Positions 1 to 7,976 of a stretch of DNA of 34,937 bases are shown in pieces (the first letter of the stretch is position 1; every line of letters begins with the position of its first letter). The notes below the pieces were generated by a model. That model was not told the origin of the DNA and ran no database searches. It was given only the letters and a program-made list of their open reading frames with translations. The stretch is from Candidatus Omnitrophota bacterium (lineage in GTDB: Bacteria > Hinthialibacterota > Hinthialibacteria > OLB16), in assembly GCA_020632575.1 (NCBI GenBank), contig JACKFH010000038.1, forward strand, positions 1 to 34,937. Direction: 5' to 3'. The position numbers and the translations under genes were made by a program.

Positions 1-1507
1 TCTCGGCGAAACGAACCACATCAAGCCAATGCCGGGCCCACCGCTCACCATAGCGTGGGGAGGCCAAGAGTCGGTCAATCACTCTTTCGTAGGCGTCAGG
101 GGATGTGTCGGAGAGAAAATCTTGGACTTCGGTAGGGGTGGGGGGCAAGCCGATGAGACCGTAATAGGCCCTTCGGATCAGTTGTGTTCTGTCCGCCGGC
201 GGAGACGGAGTCAGGCCCGCCTCCTCCAATTTCTTCAGAACAAAAATATCGACCGGCGTTTCAGCCCAATCCTTCTTCGAAAGGTTCACTTCAGTCTTAT
301 CGATGTTCGCTTCGTGTATGGGCTTAAAAGACCAAGGGATCTCGTTCGCGGCCAGCTCCTCTTTGGGCTGTTTCTCGGGTTGTGTTTTGTCGGGATCGGC
401 TTTGGAAACCTTCCCGTTCGGCCAAGGCGCCCCGGCTTGAATCCATTCTTTGATCGCGTCGATCTCTTCCTGCGGCAGTTTCTCTTTCGGAGGCATCACC
501 ACCTCGCCATCGTAGGTGAGCACCTTATAGAGTTGGCTCTTCTCGGGATCCCCGGGTTCAAGAATCGGGCCGTATTCGCTCCCCTTCAGAATGGCCTCGT
601 GCGAATCCAATCTTAGGCTGGCTTTTTGCTTTTCCGGTCCATGGCAACCGAAACACTTGTTTTCAAAGATGGGTAGAACTTTGCTGTTAAACAGCGCTAC
701 GCCCGGATCGCCTGGGGCTTCGGCCACCTTGTTGTCATTTGAGACGGGAGCCGTTTCCTTGGGTTCTTCCACCGCCTGTGAGGCATCGCCCCATTTGGCC
801 CCATCCCTGACCCATTGTTCGATCAGAGCGATCGACTCATCGGGCAGTTTCTCCTTGGGAGGCATTTTGGTTTCGCCGGTGTATCGGATGACCTCGACCA
901 AGTAACTCTTGTCGAGATCCCCGGGGGTCAGAACCGAACCGAAATCCCCTCCCTTGATCATTGCCTCGAGGGAATCGAGTCGTAGACCCGCCTTTTGCTT
1001 GTCGGGACCATGGCACCCAAAGCAGTTGTTTTGGAAGATCGGCAAAATGTTCTTGTGAAAATGATCGTCGACAGCCGCGGCAGCAACCTGAGGCTCGGTC
1101 GGCGCTTCCTCCTTCACGGGTTCCTTCGCCGGTTCGGGCGCGGGCGCCTCGGCGGCGGAGGTTGGAGCGGATTCCAAACCGAGGAGGATTTTGGCCGATT
1201 TGAGCGCATTGAGTCGGTTTTTCAATTTTTCGCGCCGTTGCTCGGCTTCTTCGATCTTGGTTTTGAGTTCGGCGATTTTGTTTTGGTGGTCCTCGATCTC
1301 CGCTTTGAGTTGATCCGTGTCGACACTGATCATCTCCTTGATTTTGGTGGCGGATTCCGGAGTCGCTTTGAGGGCCTGAAGGGAGTCGATCAGGCTTTCC
1401 AGGGCTTTTTCCTGGTCGGAGGACAGGGCGCCCTCTTCGGCTCCGTAGGCAACGGGGGTTATCATCAAGAGGGCAAGAAAGGCCAGCCCTATTCGAAATC
1501 TTCTCAT
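1..1507 (-). CDS. PSCyt1/DUF1549 haem-binding secreted protein (3' part beyond window)
   Basis: The reading frame starts at ATG 1507-1505, 9-10 bases after a GGAGG motif, and runs open for 502 codons off the left edge, so the C-terminus is missing. Residues 1-22 form a signal peptide (MRRFRIGLAFLALL, then a cleavable VAYGA). Residues about 55-105 are charged and heptad-like, probably coiled coil, followed by a Pro/Ala/Glu-rich linker. Two cytochrome-like domains follow, each with a CFGCH haem motif (C162-H166 and C285-H289) and the same flanking pattern of GPxKQKA then LRLDS. From about residue 415 a DUF1549 domain begins (VDIFVLKKLEEAGL, then LIGLPPTPTEV, then ASPRYGERWARHWLD). This is the planctomycete-type cytochrome/DUF1549 architecture; DUF1553 would be expected beyond the edge. 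These proteins are exported and are thought to act on polymers or in electron transfer, but the reaction is not established. Family assignment is secure, function is not. Confidence 0.93.
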   Translation of the reverse strand, partial: MRRFRIGLAFLALLMITPVAYGAEEGALSSDQEKALESLIDSLQALKATPESATKIKEMISVDTDQLKAEIEDHQNKIAELKTKIEEAEQRREKLKNRLNALKSAKILLGLESAPTSAAEAPAPEPAKEPVKEEAPTEPQVAAAAVDDHFHKNILPIFQNNCFGCHGPDKQKAGLRLDSLEAMIKGGDFGSVLTPGDLDKSYLVEVIRYTGETKMPPKEKLPDESIALIEQWVRDGAKWGDASQAVEEPKETAPVSNDNKVAEAPGDPGVALFNSKVLPIFENKCFGCHGPEKQKASLRLDSHEAILKGSEYGPILEPGDPEKSQLYKVLTYDGEVVMPPKEKLPQEEIDAIKEWIQAGAPWPNGKVSKADPDKTQPEKQPKEELAANEIPWSFKPIHEANIDKTEVNLSKKDWAETPVDIFVLKKLEEAGLTPSPPADRTQLIRRAYYGLIGLPPTPTEVQDFLSDTSPDAYERVIDRLLASPRYGERWARHWLDVVRFAE

Positions 1508-1734
1508 CTCTATGATTCGCCTCCAAAAATGGTTCATACATCCCACTGATATTCCCTTAGATTACCACAAATTTCGCCTCGGAAAGGAACCCCCCGGTCA
1601 AAATTTTCTAAAAGTCACGGTCGGTGCTGGACGCTATCCAAGAGATCTTCCTCCGCCTTTTGAGGTAAATGGAAGCGAAAAACCTCACCGGATGTCCACC
1701 TCACTTGATTCCGAGGCGTCTCCAACTATCTTCT

Positions 1735-2975
1735 GTGCTCATATTGCGAATCTTCATGTTTCTCCCTCAATTGCCTTTCTCCCCCCACAGTGGGGGGAGG
1801 ATTGTCACCGCGCCTCTGGTCGAGGGGGCTGGCGGAGAGGCATGAGGTCCATCTGTTTTCTCTCATGCATGGGTTTCAGGGTGAGGAGGAGGGCAGGGAG
1901 GAAATCTCGGAGTTGGTCGCAGGCGTCCACACAGTAGCCGGAACAAAGAGATTAGACCCTGGTGTGATGCTTTCCGCGCTCGGGTCGAAAGAACCCTATA
2001 AGGTCCATCGTTTCTTCAAGAACGAACTGGTTGAGAAAGCGAGAGCCATGTGCCAAAGACCATCCACCCGACGTTATCCATTGTCAGAATTTCTACACGG
2101 CCAAATATGCGACAACGCTGGACGCGCCAAGAAAGGTCCTTTACAAAGAAAATTTCGAGACACTCCTGCTCCGGCGGTGGGCCGAGAGAGCGAATCCTTT
2201 GGTTAAGCCCTTGATCCGTCTTGAGCGGAAGAGAACCCTGGATTTTGAACTCAAATCCTGTCTCTGGTTCAATGAGGTGGCGACCATTTCATCCAGAGAT
2301 GAAACGAATCTAAAGGAGGCCGCAGAGGGACGACCAGAGATTTCCCGTCATTTAAACCATCATCTTCAAACAATCCTTCCCAGCATCCGATTGAAGGATT
2401 ATGACCCCTCAAAGGTGGATAACCTCGATTCACCCTTTCCCGATGATGGCCGTAAAAAATTGGTGTTCACCGGGAGTTTCAACTATCTCGCCAATGTCGA
2501 GGGCGCAGTCTGGCTCTTCGATGAGGTTTATCCGCTCCTTCCCTCGGACGAATACTCGCTGTGGTTTGTCGGTCAGCATCCCGACTCCCAGGTTCATGCA
2601 CTCCACCATCCACCGATGGCGTATGTAACGGGCGCGGTGCCAAGCGTTCAGCCTTACCTCAGGCACGCCGACGCTTCCCTCGTTCCTCTACGGATCGGAG
2701 GGGGCATCCGGCTGAAGATCCTCGAATCCATGGCTCTCGGGTGTCCTTTGGTCAGCACTTCTGTCGGTTGCGAGGGGCTTCACGGTGAGTCGGATCCGGC
2801 CCGTTGGAAGATTGCCGACGAGGCCGAGGATTTCGTCCGTGCCATCCAAGAAACCTGCGCCCAAGAACCGGATCGTGAGGCGCTACGGAGTTGGGTTATC
2901 GAGCGATTCTCGCCCGAGAGGTTTGTCGGTGAGATGGAGTCCCTGTACTGCGGTCCGAGCGGCACGATCTCTTGA
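1735..2975 (+). pseudogene. GT4-family glycosyltransferase, broken by two single-base insertions
   Basis: A group 1 glycosyltransferase can be followed through three frames. Frame 1 (from GTG 1735, TTG 1744 or ATG 1756) gives the N-terminal Rossmann start, FMFLPQLPF then GGRIVTAPLVEG. Dropping one G from the run at 1824-1828 continues it as LAERHEVHLFSLM. Dropping one A from 2055-2057 continues it as DHPPDVIHCQNF. The last piece (2031-2975, open for 314 codons) holds the donor-binding domain: KLVFTGSFNYLANVEG, then PLRIGGGIRLKILESMALG, then STSVGCEGL. Rejoined, it is about 412 residues, a normal length. The role would be adding a sugar to an exopolysaccharide, LPS or glycan. No neighbouring glycan gene is present. 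No strong ribosome site is seen, so the start is uncertain. Either a genuine decayed gene or two sequencing errors. Confidence 0.85.
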
Positions 2976-3024
2976 CAGAACACGGGAGCCTGATAGGTTA
3001 TCGAATGTCTTAGGCAATCCATTT

Positions 3025-3099
3025 GGCCCTATCGTCTAGCGGTTAGGACGCGGCCCTCTCAAGGCTGAAACCCGGGTTCAATTCCCGGTAGGGCCACCA
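3025..3099 (+). tRNA. tRNA-Glu (anticodon CUC), CCA encoded
   Basis: The acceptor stem GGCCCTA (3025-3031) pairs with TAGGGCC (3089-3095). The anticodon stem CGGCC/GGCTG encloses the loop CTCTCAA, giving anticodon CUC. The T arm is CCGGG-TTCAATT-CCCGG. Discriminator A at 3096 is followed by an encoded CCA at 3097-3099. The D arm (GTCTAGCGGTTAGGAC) matches the usual bacterial tRNA-Glu pattern. Confidence 0.96.
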
Positions 3100-3271
3100 A
3101 AATTCTTCCTGTGCTAATCCTAGTTTCATGTGCAAACTGATCCACTTAGAGAGATCTGATTTGAAAATCCTTGGGAATCCGCGAATTTCAAATTGCAAAT
3201 GTTGACGGCGCGGAATAGAATAAGGTTTGAGATATACTCATTTTGAATTTTCTCAAGGAGCGCCTGTTCGG

Positions 3272-3502
3272 ATGAACGCCGTCGACCGGATTTACCAAGA
3301 AGCGAAATCCCTTCCCGAGGATCAGCGCCTAACCTTGGCGCATCGCATTCTCACCGCGGGTGAATCCGATCCAACCGCGGAAATCGAAAGTGCTTGGGAC
3401 CTTGAGATTCGGGAGCGTATTCGCCGCTATGATTCGGGTGAAACAAAAGCCCGAGACGCCAGCCAAGTTTTCGAGGATCTGGACCGTCGACTCGGCAAAT
3501 GA
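3272..3502 (+). CDS. Addiction-module antitoxin (unstable antitoxin family)
   Basis: A 76-residue acidic helical protein: MNAVDRIYQEAKSLPEDQR, then LAHRIL, then a C-terminal stretch ending in VFEDLDRRLGK. This matches the short addiction-module antitoxins that pair with ParE/RelE-like toxins. ATG 3272 is chosen because AAGGAG lies 11 bases upstream; an in-frame start at 3227 adds residues that do not look like the family and has no ribosome site. The stop overlaps the toxin start (ATGA at 3499), so the two are translationally coupled. By family knowledge it wraps the toxin and represses its own promoter. A TTGACG box (3202-3207) and a TATACT box (3233-3238) lie upstream but are 25 bases apart, so they do not make a standard promoter. 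Confidence 0.88.
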   Translation: MNAVDRIYQEAKSLPEDQRLTLAHRILTAGESDPTAEIESAWDLEIRERIRRYDSGETKARDASQVFEDLDRRLGK

Positions 3503-3795
3503 TCGCGCAGTTCATTGAGGAGGCGGAAATCGAGCTCGTAGAAGCGGCCGAGTGGTATGAGACCAATGAACCCGGCTTGGGCGTCCGTTTCAGGAATGAA
3601 ATCGCGCACGTTCTCGCCCGAGTTGTGGAGGATCCTTTCCTCTGGCGCGAAAGAGAAGGCGGCTATCGACGCGTCAATTGTCCGGTCTTCCCCTATTACA
3701 TTCCATATTTTATCCGAAACGACCGGATTATTGTGGCGGCAGTTGCTCACGGTCACAGAGATCCCGATTACTGGAAGTCAAGAGTCGGATTGTAA
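3499..3795 (+). CDS. ParE/RelE-family toxin
   Basis: A 98-residue protein with the ParE/RelE-fold signature: an N-terminal helical half (EEAEIELVEAAEWYE, then NEPGLGVRFRNEI) and a beta half (ERGGYRR-like, then FPYYIPYF, then DRIIVAAVAHGHRDPDYW). The closing V-A-V-x-H-x-x-R-x-P-x-Y-W pattern is typical of this family. It starts inside the antitoxin stop codon, the classic antitoxin-then-toxin order. ParE members poison DNA gyrase and RelE members cut mRNA on the ribosome; sequence alone does not decide which activity this one has. It appears full length and intact. Confidence 0.9.
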   Translation: MIAQFIEEAEIELVEAAEWYETNEPGLGVRFRNEIAHVLARVVEDPFLWREREGGYRRVNCPVFPYYIPYFIRNDRIIVAAVAHGHRDPDYWKSRVGL

Positions 3796-3821
3796 CCAAT
3801 TTTCGCTAGAATCCGTTTCCT

Positions 3822-5936
3822 ATGCGCGAACCAATTTCTCCACCTTTTTTTCGATGGGGTTGTGTCTGCCTTTTGGTTGTTCTTATCCCCCTGTTCGTCT
3901 GGCAATTCATTCGATACCGACAATCCGAAACGACTTCTGGGATCTACCTGGTCAATGGCGGGAGATCCCTGATTGTCCTGGACCGGAGAATGGCAACCGG
4001 GATCGAATGGACCGATGGCAGGTTTCCGACCCTGCTTGGCCGGGTCAGTCAGTCTCCGGATCGTTTGGAGCGTGACGCCGCGCTCTCCCGGGGAAGCCTG
4101 CGCCTCACACAAACTGAAAAAACCGGGACAAGAGGCAGCCAATCCCGTGGATTGATCGAACTCTGGCTCGAACTTCAGCCTTCCCTCACGATCGAGGGGG
4201 ATTGGGACCTGGTCGATGGCGGTTTCTCCCTTTACGACAGTTCGTTTAGTTCGAATCCGGGTGGCGGCGGGTTTCGTGCCTGGGCGACTCAAGTGATTCG
4301 GCGATTCGTCATGACCTGGGGTGAGCCGGACCTCCTCCTGAGGCTGAAGGAGGATAGATCCCCGATTCCCTCTTATCTTCATCGTGTCGACGATTCAAGG
4401 CTCCGGAAGTATTTCGACCGTGAAACCGAGGGGGAGTCCAACGTCAATGACCTGGAGAATATAAAGGCCATCTTGGCTGATCACCCGGACGATCCCTATC
4501 TCCTACTCCACTTGATCGATCTCGAGGCTCGGCATGGCGACCTAGAGAAGGCCGAAGAGTTGATGATGGAGTGGCGGGACCAGCACTGGGAGCAGGCCGA
4601 TCCGGTGTTAAAAGATTCCGCCAGCATTGCTTTCAAATCCGTGGCTCATGCGAAGGGCCTGCCGGAGGGGGATGATCTCTATGCGGTCAACCAGAATATG
4701 ATCGCGGCCAATTCCAACCTCAAATCCCGTCTCGAACTCCTCAAAAGTTTTCTTCGATATCATACAGCCATCACCGAAACAGAGCCTCTCGTCTTTCCGA
4801 GTCTCGAGCATTTTGCCGAGATCCGAGATACTCCCATGTTTCTCGATTTTCAAATCAACGCGCGGGTGGCGAAGACTCAGGCATCCTTGAATCTATTCGA
4901 TGGGAAAGCGATGGATTCCTTTGAGATCCTTGCGGGTTTGTTTAACCAGGGAAGGATCATGAACGCCAACGGCACATTGATTCAACGCCTGATCGGGATC
5001 GCGATTCAGTTGATCGCCGCCGATGGACTTGAACTCTGTCTGCTAAACGCGATCCAGACTGAGGAAGAGGAGATGACCCATTGCCTCCAAATCCTGAACC
5101 AACTCGAGGATCTCGCGGGAAAGGAGACGGGGGAGACTCTTTTCGAGGGTGAATGGCCTCCCCCACTTTCCTTCATGGATTGGACAGCAGGAATAGGTTC
5201 TCCCAATGACTTGGAGGTGGAGGTTCGCCATCATGTAGGCGAAACCTATCTCGACCTTCTCCGTGGAATCGCTGCCGCTCGACTGCATGTGATGAGAACT
5301 GGGGAATGTCCGAGCTCTATGGAAGAATTGACCCAAGATTTCGGAGGGCGCCCACCCAAAGATCGATTTGGCGGTGACGATTTATCCATTTCTCAATCGG
5401 AAGGGGGAGATTGGACACTATACAGCTACGGTCCCGATGAAATCGACAATCAGGGGTCTTTCGATTATTCCCCGACCAATGGTTCAAAGAGTTCTGGGGA
5501 TATTCTGATGCGGGTTTCGCCAAACCGCGAGTATCCCTTCCCAACCGGTCCCGTGAGAGCGAGAAACGCAACCGAGGTTCTGGAACAATTCCCTAACGGT
5601 CTGCCGAATGATCTGTTCGCAATCACCGTCAGCCGTCAGATTCGAAATTTGAAATATGGAATCTATGAGCCCACCGGATTCCACCCGCAGCGGATTTTCA
5701 GCCGGGGCCCCGATGGCATTGAACCGCATTCCTACCAAAGCGTCGTCTACTATGAGATGCCAGGCATGAACCCAGTTGGACCCGATGACCCCGGTTTGCC
5801 GACGCGACAACCCGTTTACTACCCGCCCACACAACCTGATGGAGCCCCCATCCTATACGATCCACTTGTCCCCTATGAACCAACGAACGGGACGAAGAGC
5901 GTCGGGGAACTGTTTGTCAAGATCAAGGGCGATTGA
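3822..5936 (+). CDS. Membrane-anchored 704-aa protein with prepilin-like C-terminal motifs
   Basis: No named family is recognised. Residues about 11-29 form one membrane segment (FRWGCVCLLVVLIPLFVWQF), leaving a large extracytoplasmic part. Residues about 205-255 look like a TPR helical pair (DDPYLLLHLIDLEARHGD, then LEKAEELMMEWRDQ). The C-terminal third contains two copies of a module also seen at the end of the prepilin at 29021-29644. Copy one is YSYGPDEIDNQG (about 535) followed by YSPTNGSKSSGDI (549). Copy two starts FSRGPDGIEP (about 625) and ends the protein with YEPTNGTKSVGEL (685-697). ATG 3822 lies 26 bases after the toxin stop, without a clear ribosome site. A role linked to a pilus or pseudopilus assembly is an inference from the shared motif only. 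Confidence 0.8.
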   Translation: MREPISPPFFRWGCVCLLVVLIPLFVWQFIRYRQSETTSGIYLVNGGRSLIVLDRRMATGIEWTDGRFPTLLGRVSQSPDRLERDAALSRGSLRLTQTEKTGTRGSQSRGLIELWLELQPSLTIEGDWDLVDGGFSLYDSSFSSNPGGGGFRAWATQVIRRFVMTWGEPDLLLRLKEDRSPIPSYLHRVDDSRLRKYFDRETEGESNVNDLENIKAILADHPDDPYLLLHLIDLEARHGDLEKAEELMMEWRDQHWEQADPVLKDSASIAFKSVAHAKGLPEGDDLYAVNQNMIAANSNLKSRLELLKSFLRYHTAITETEPLVFPSLEHFAEIRDTPMFLDFQINARVAKTQASLNLFDGKAMDSFEILAGLFNQGRIMNANGTLIQRLIGIAIQLIAADGLELCLLNAIQTEEEEMTHCLQILNQLEDLAGKETGETLFEGEWPPPLSFMDWTAGIGSPNDLEVEVRHHVGETYLDLLRGIAAARLHVMRTGECPSSMEELTQDFGGRPPKDRFGGDDLSISQSEGGDWTLYSYGPDEIDNQGSFDYSPTNGSKSSGDILMRVSPNREYPFPTGPVRARNATEVLEQFPNGLPNDLFAITVSRQIRNLKYGIYEPTGFHPQRIFSRGPDGIEPHSYQSVVYYEMPGMNPVGPDDPGLPTRQPVYYPPTQPDGAPILYDPLVPYEPTNGTKSVGELFVKIKGD

Positions 5937-6032
5937 GTTAAGTATTTCCAAAAGACATTGACAATAGGTGAAGAATAGGCAAAAGATCGTTCTAACAATC
6001 CTTATAATCATCTTAACCCGGGAGTCGAGACC

Positions 6033-6545
6033 TTGAGTCTTCGCGCACGAATCGAATCAGAGAATATCCAATCTTTCGAAATCGCCGCATCCCGTCGGTA
6101 TGAGGAGGGATTTGAACTCTTGTCCCGCGGGAAGACACTGGCAGGGATTTACCTAATGGGGTATTCCATCGAAATGTTGCTTAAATCGGCTTTCTTCCGT
6201 TATCGAGGGCGGAGTTCTGGAAGTCCGATAACCACCCTAACGCCGATCAGAAGTCAATTGGGACCGGCTAGAACCCTTGGCACAATTCTTATTCCGTCGG
6301 TCAATATTGAGAATTACCACAGTATCCGTTTCTGGTCGCTTCTATTGGTCCGATTGCGCCGATTGAAAGGCGATCCTCTCCCAGTCCCTCTTGATCAACA
6401 GTTTGTTCAGAGAGCGAATCGAATCTATAGAAATTGGACAGAAACGCTTCGATATCAGATAATAGCGGTAAGCCGAAGGGAAGAATTCTGTTTCTTCGAG
6501 GATGCGACCTGGATCATCCAGAATCACGCGAAACTTTGGAGGTGA
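6033..6545 (+). CDS. HEPN-like domain protein
   Basis: A 170-residue protein starting at TTG 6033, which follows GGGAG (about 6020). The N-terminal half is a helical pair of the HEPN type: ASRRYEEGFELLSRGKTLAG, then IYLMGYSIEMLLKSAFFR. The C-terminal half contains NRIYRNWTETLRYQ and ends in a helix. The R-x4-6-H motif that marks RNase-active HEPN proteins is not evident, so catalytic activity is doubtful. The downstream gene starts 4 bases after its stop, so the two form a tight bicistron. A TATAAT box at 6003-6008 lies suitably upstream, though no good -35 accompanies it. By eye the gene is richer in A+T than its neighbours, compatible with acquisition by transfer. Confidence 0.65.
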   Translation: MSLRARIESENIQSFEIAASRRYEEGFELLSRGKTLAGIYLMGYSIEMLLKSAFFRYRGRSSGSPITTLTPIRSQLGPARTLGTILIPSVNIENYHSIRFWSLLLVRLRRLKGDPLPVPLDQQFVQRANRIYRNWTETLRYQIIAVSRREEFCFFEDATWIIQNHAKLWR

Positions 6546-6549
6546 ATCG

Positions 6550-6876
6550 ATGCCAATCGGTCGATTGCACAAATCTTACGACGAGGGTTTAAGACAACGA
6601 TTGAAGCAATCGCTTGTCGATGAGTGGCGAAATCCCCATTCGGACACACTCCAACCCCTAATCGCTGAAGAAGGCGGTGGGCCTGGACAACCGATTCATC
6701 TCTACATCATTTGGGATGAGTGGGCCTACCTTGACGCGCAGGATCGGTCCGAGATCATCATGGACGCCTATCAAGAAGTGAGTAGTCCGGAGAAGGTTCT
6801 CGAAGTTACCCTCGCGATGGGCATGACTCGGGAGGAGGCGGAAAGAATGGGTCTAAGGATTGAATCTGTCGAATAA
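6550..6876 (+). CDS. Small acidic protein, partner of the HEPN-like gene (unknown function)
   Basis: 108 residues; no named family recognised. ATG 6550 is chosen because GGAGGTG (6538-6544) sits directly upstream; a longer in-frame start at 6502 lies inside the HEPN gene and has no such site. The middle reads IHLYIIWDEWAYLDAQDRSE, a strand followed by a helix. The end is helical: SPEKVLEVTLAMGMTREEAE. The protein is strongly acidic and compact, without signal peptide or membrane segment. The 4-base gap to the HEPN gene suggests coupled expression and a functional pair, either toxin-antitoxin or an RNA/nucleotide-sensing module. That is inference from arrangement, not homology. Confidence 0.7.
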   Translation: MPIGRLHKSYDEGLRQRLKQSLVDEWRNPHSDTLQPLIAEEGGGPGQPIHLYIIWDEWAYLDAQDRSEIIMDAYQEVSSPEKVLEVTLAMGMTREEAERMGLRIESVE

Positions 6877-6936
6877 AGAAAGAGCACATTGCTTCCATGA
6901 GCTCTGAAGATTGACATTCAGTTCACGCCTCGGGAT

Positions 6937-7771
6937 TCAGACGAACTTTCTCAACGCGTCCCCCGTCTTCTCCACCGCCGCTTTGTCTTCCATGCCATGA
7001 AGTTCTTGATTAAACGGCTCGACATGGACAGGGCCGTCATACTCGACTCTCCGTAGGTGGTCAAAAAAGGTTTTTAGGTCGATGACTCCGGTCGATCCAG
7101 GCAATTCCCTTTTAGTGTCCGGGAAGTTCATCGATGGGAACGCTCTTGGGAGCGTCATTCACATGGACATCCACAATAAGAGTATTTGTCATCCACTCGA
7201 GCGTCTTTGCATCGCCATGGGAAGTGTGCCAGTGCCAAGCATCGAGGAGGAGCCCGACCCCCGGAACCTCGATGGCTTCGCAGAGTTCCAACATGTTGCC
7301 GGCGGTCGAAAGCCCGATCCCTTTGATTCCCAACTCATCGCGCAATGTTTTCGGCCCAATGAATTCCAGGCCGAGTCGGATGCCATGATCGTGGAGGACT
7401 CGCGCGCACTCCCCAAGACGGCGCTTCATCAAAGCGAAATACTCCGATTCCGAAAGGTCCTTTTGACCCGGCAACACCCAGGTCGAGCAGCGCTCGAGAC
7501 CGACTTGCGCGGCAAGAGCCGCTTGGTCGGGGAAGCGACTCAGATCCTTTTGAAAGGACTCCTCATCCCCACGGAACTCGACAGGCAATCCGAAGACCGA
7601 GGGCTTCAACCCATGGTTCGATAAAGCGGTCTTGATCGGTTCGACCCCCATCTCCTCGATCTGGTCCACACCGATCGCCATCCCCTCGAACCCGGCCTCG
7701 GCGGCCCATTTGCAGCAGTCTTCGAAGGGGGCGGAAACTCCGATCATTCCAGGGTTCAGCGCTCGATACAT
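6937..7771 (-). CDS. Sugar phosphate isomerase/epimerase (AP-endonuclease-2 fold), frameshifted
   Basis: The protein starts at ATG 7771 with GAGGAG 7 bases upstream. The first 220 residues are a xylose-isomerase-like TIM barrel: MYRALNPGMIGVSAPFEDCC, then LGLEFIGPKTLRDEL, then VGLLLDAWHWHTS, then IVDVHVNDAP. At 7121-7123 one extra G (plus strand) shifts the frame and creates an early stop at 7112. Removing it joins ELP to DTKRELPGSTGVIDLKTFF and the barrel end YDGPVHVEPFNQEL, closing at 6937 with 277 residues. The metal-binding E, D-W-H, H and E positions of the fold are visible across both pieces. It stands divergently from the MFS transporter, suggesting a shared sugar or polyol pathway; the substrate cannot be read from sequence. 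If expressed as written it lacks the last barrel strand. Confidence 0.87.
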
Positions 7772-7976
7772 GATTGTCTCCTCTTTGCGAGTCGGTTTCG
7801 CGGCGATTTTAGGGTCCCGCCAGGGGGATGTTAAAGGCGAACCCTTGTCAATTCCAAGGGTTTCACAACCCAATAGAAGTTCATCCGATTTCCCGCTAGG
7901 ATTCGTCGTTCTTTGACCCATTTGGGATGGAGTCCTGATCCTCATTGAGGGTTGAATGTTAGTGGAGGAGGTCATC

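Noticed and set aside
837..1541. 234-codon minus-strand frame overlapping the cytochrome gene
   Set aside because: It is another frame of the same strand; the true frame from 1507 contains signal peptide, two CFGCH motifs and DUF1549.
3159..3193. ATTTGAAA...TTTCAAAT inverted repeat downstream of tRNA-Glu
   Set aside because: Only 8 bp in A+T-rich sequence with no T run; too weak to call a terminator or operator.
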